This document shows, piece by piece, positions 63,980 through 64,000 of a DNA stretch of 64,000 nucleotides. Location: the NCBI RefSeq assembly GCF_001267925.1, contig NZ_CP011409.1, positions 4,030,001-4,094,000 on the forward strand, read 5' to 3'. The first letter of the stretch is position 1. Every line of letters begins with the position of its first letter. The translations under genes were made by a program, and so were the position numbers. Origin of the DNA: Herbaspirillum hiltneri N3. Lineage in GTDB: Bacteria > Pseudomonadota > Gammaproteobacteria > Burkholderiales > Burkholderiaceae_D. The notes below the pieces were generated by a model. It made no database searches. It was not told the DNA's origin and worked only from the letters and a program-made list of their open reading frames with translations.

Positions 63980-64000
63980 CCGTCGCCATCCCGACGTAAA

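Overview
The window looks like a contiguous piece of a betaproteobacterial chromosome of the Oxalobacteraceae type, most like Herbaspirillum. The evidence is a G+C-rich coding bias and familiar Burkholderiales gene strings: methyltransferase-rnhA-dnaQ, orn-M48 peptidase-phhB-rsgA, yejABEF-fabI, pqiAABC and leuA-egtBD. The genus is inferred from protein resemblance and gene order, not from a marker gene.

Layout. 1-5100 (minus): an SsuABC/TauABC-type ABC importer with two tandem paralogous binding proteins, followed by a partial MdtD-like MFS exporter. A TctD/TctE-type two-component system (5266-7315) is divergent from it. 7370-10498: tRNA-Val(CAC), dnaQ, rnhA, a SAM methyltransferase and a head-to-head gloB. 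10816-12342: mltD. 12590-18795: a complete D-ribose operon rbsBACRKD behind an 18-bp LacI-type palindrome.

18898-35434 is an accessory type VI secretion (T6SS) island. It runs: truncated HTH-receiver gene, 5'-truncated vgrG, DUF4123 adaptor, two tandem DUF3304-like lipoproteins separated by a broken copy of the effector 5' end, a Tle1-type DUF2235 phospholipase, an unknown membrane protein, an apparently frameshifted PAAR gene, then tssM, tssA, tssF, tssG and tssJ. It ends beside a 38-codon transposase remnant. Sheath, Hcp, ClpV, TssK, TssL and TssE genes are absent, so the island is a subset or must work with a locus elsewhere. Part of it (about 21.8-23.5 kb) is visibly A+T-richer than its surroundings.

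35520-64000 is mostly housekeeping: yejABEF oligopeptide importer, fabI, a DEAD-box RNA helicase with a long leader, pqi intermembrane lipid transport genes, leuA with a leucine-codon leader, ergothioneine genes egtB/egtD, an ABCB-type exporter, an old yellow enzyme, an aldehyde dehydrogenase, tag, srkA, a SEC-C protein, a TauE/SafE permease, orn, an M48 protease, phhB and rsgA.

The best candidates for new biology are the immunity/effector duplication with toxin relic inside the T6SS island, and the leuA leader. The leader holds two small ORFs rich in the rare leucine codon CTA. The first appears to be transcribed leaderless; the second ends inside a terminator-like hairpin. All calls come from reading sequence only, with no database search.
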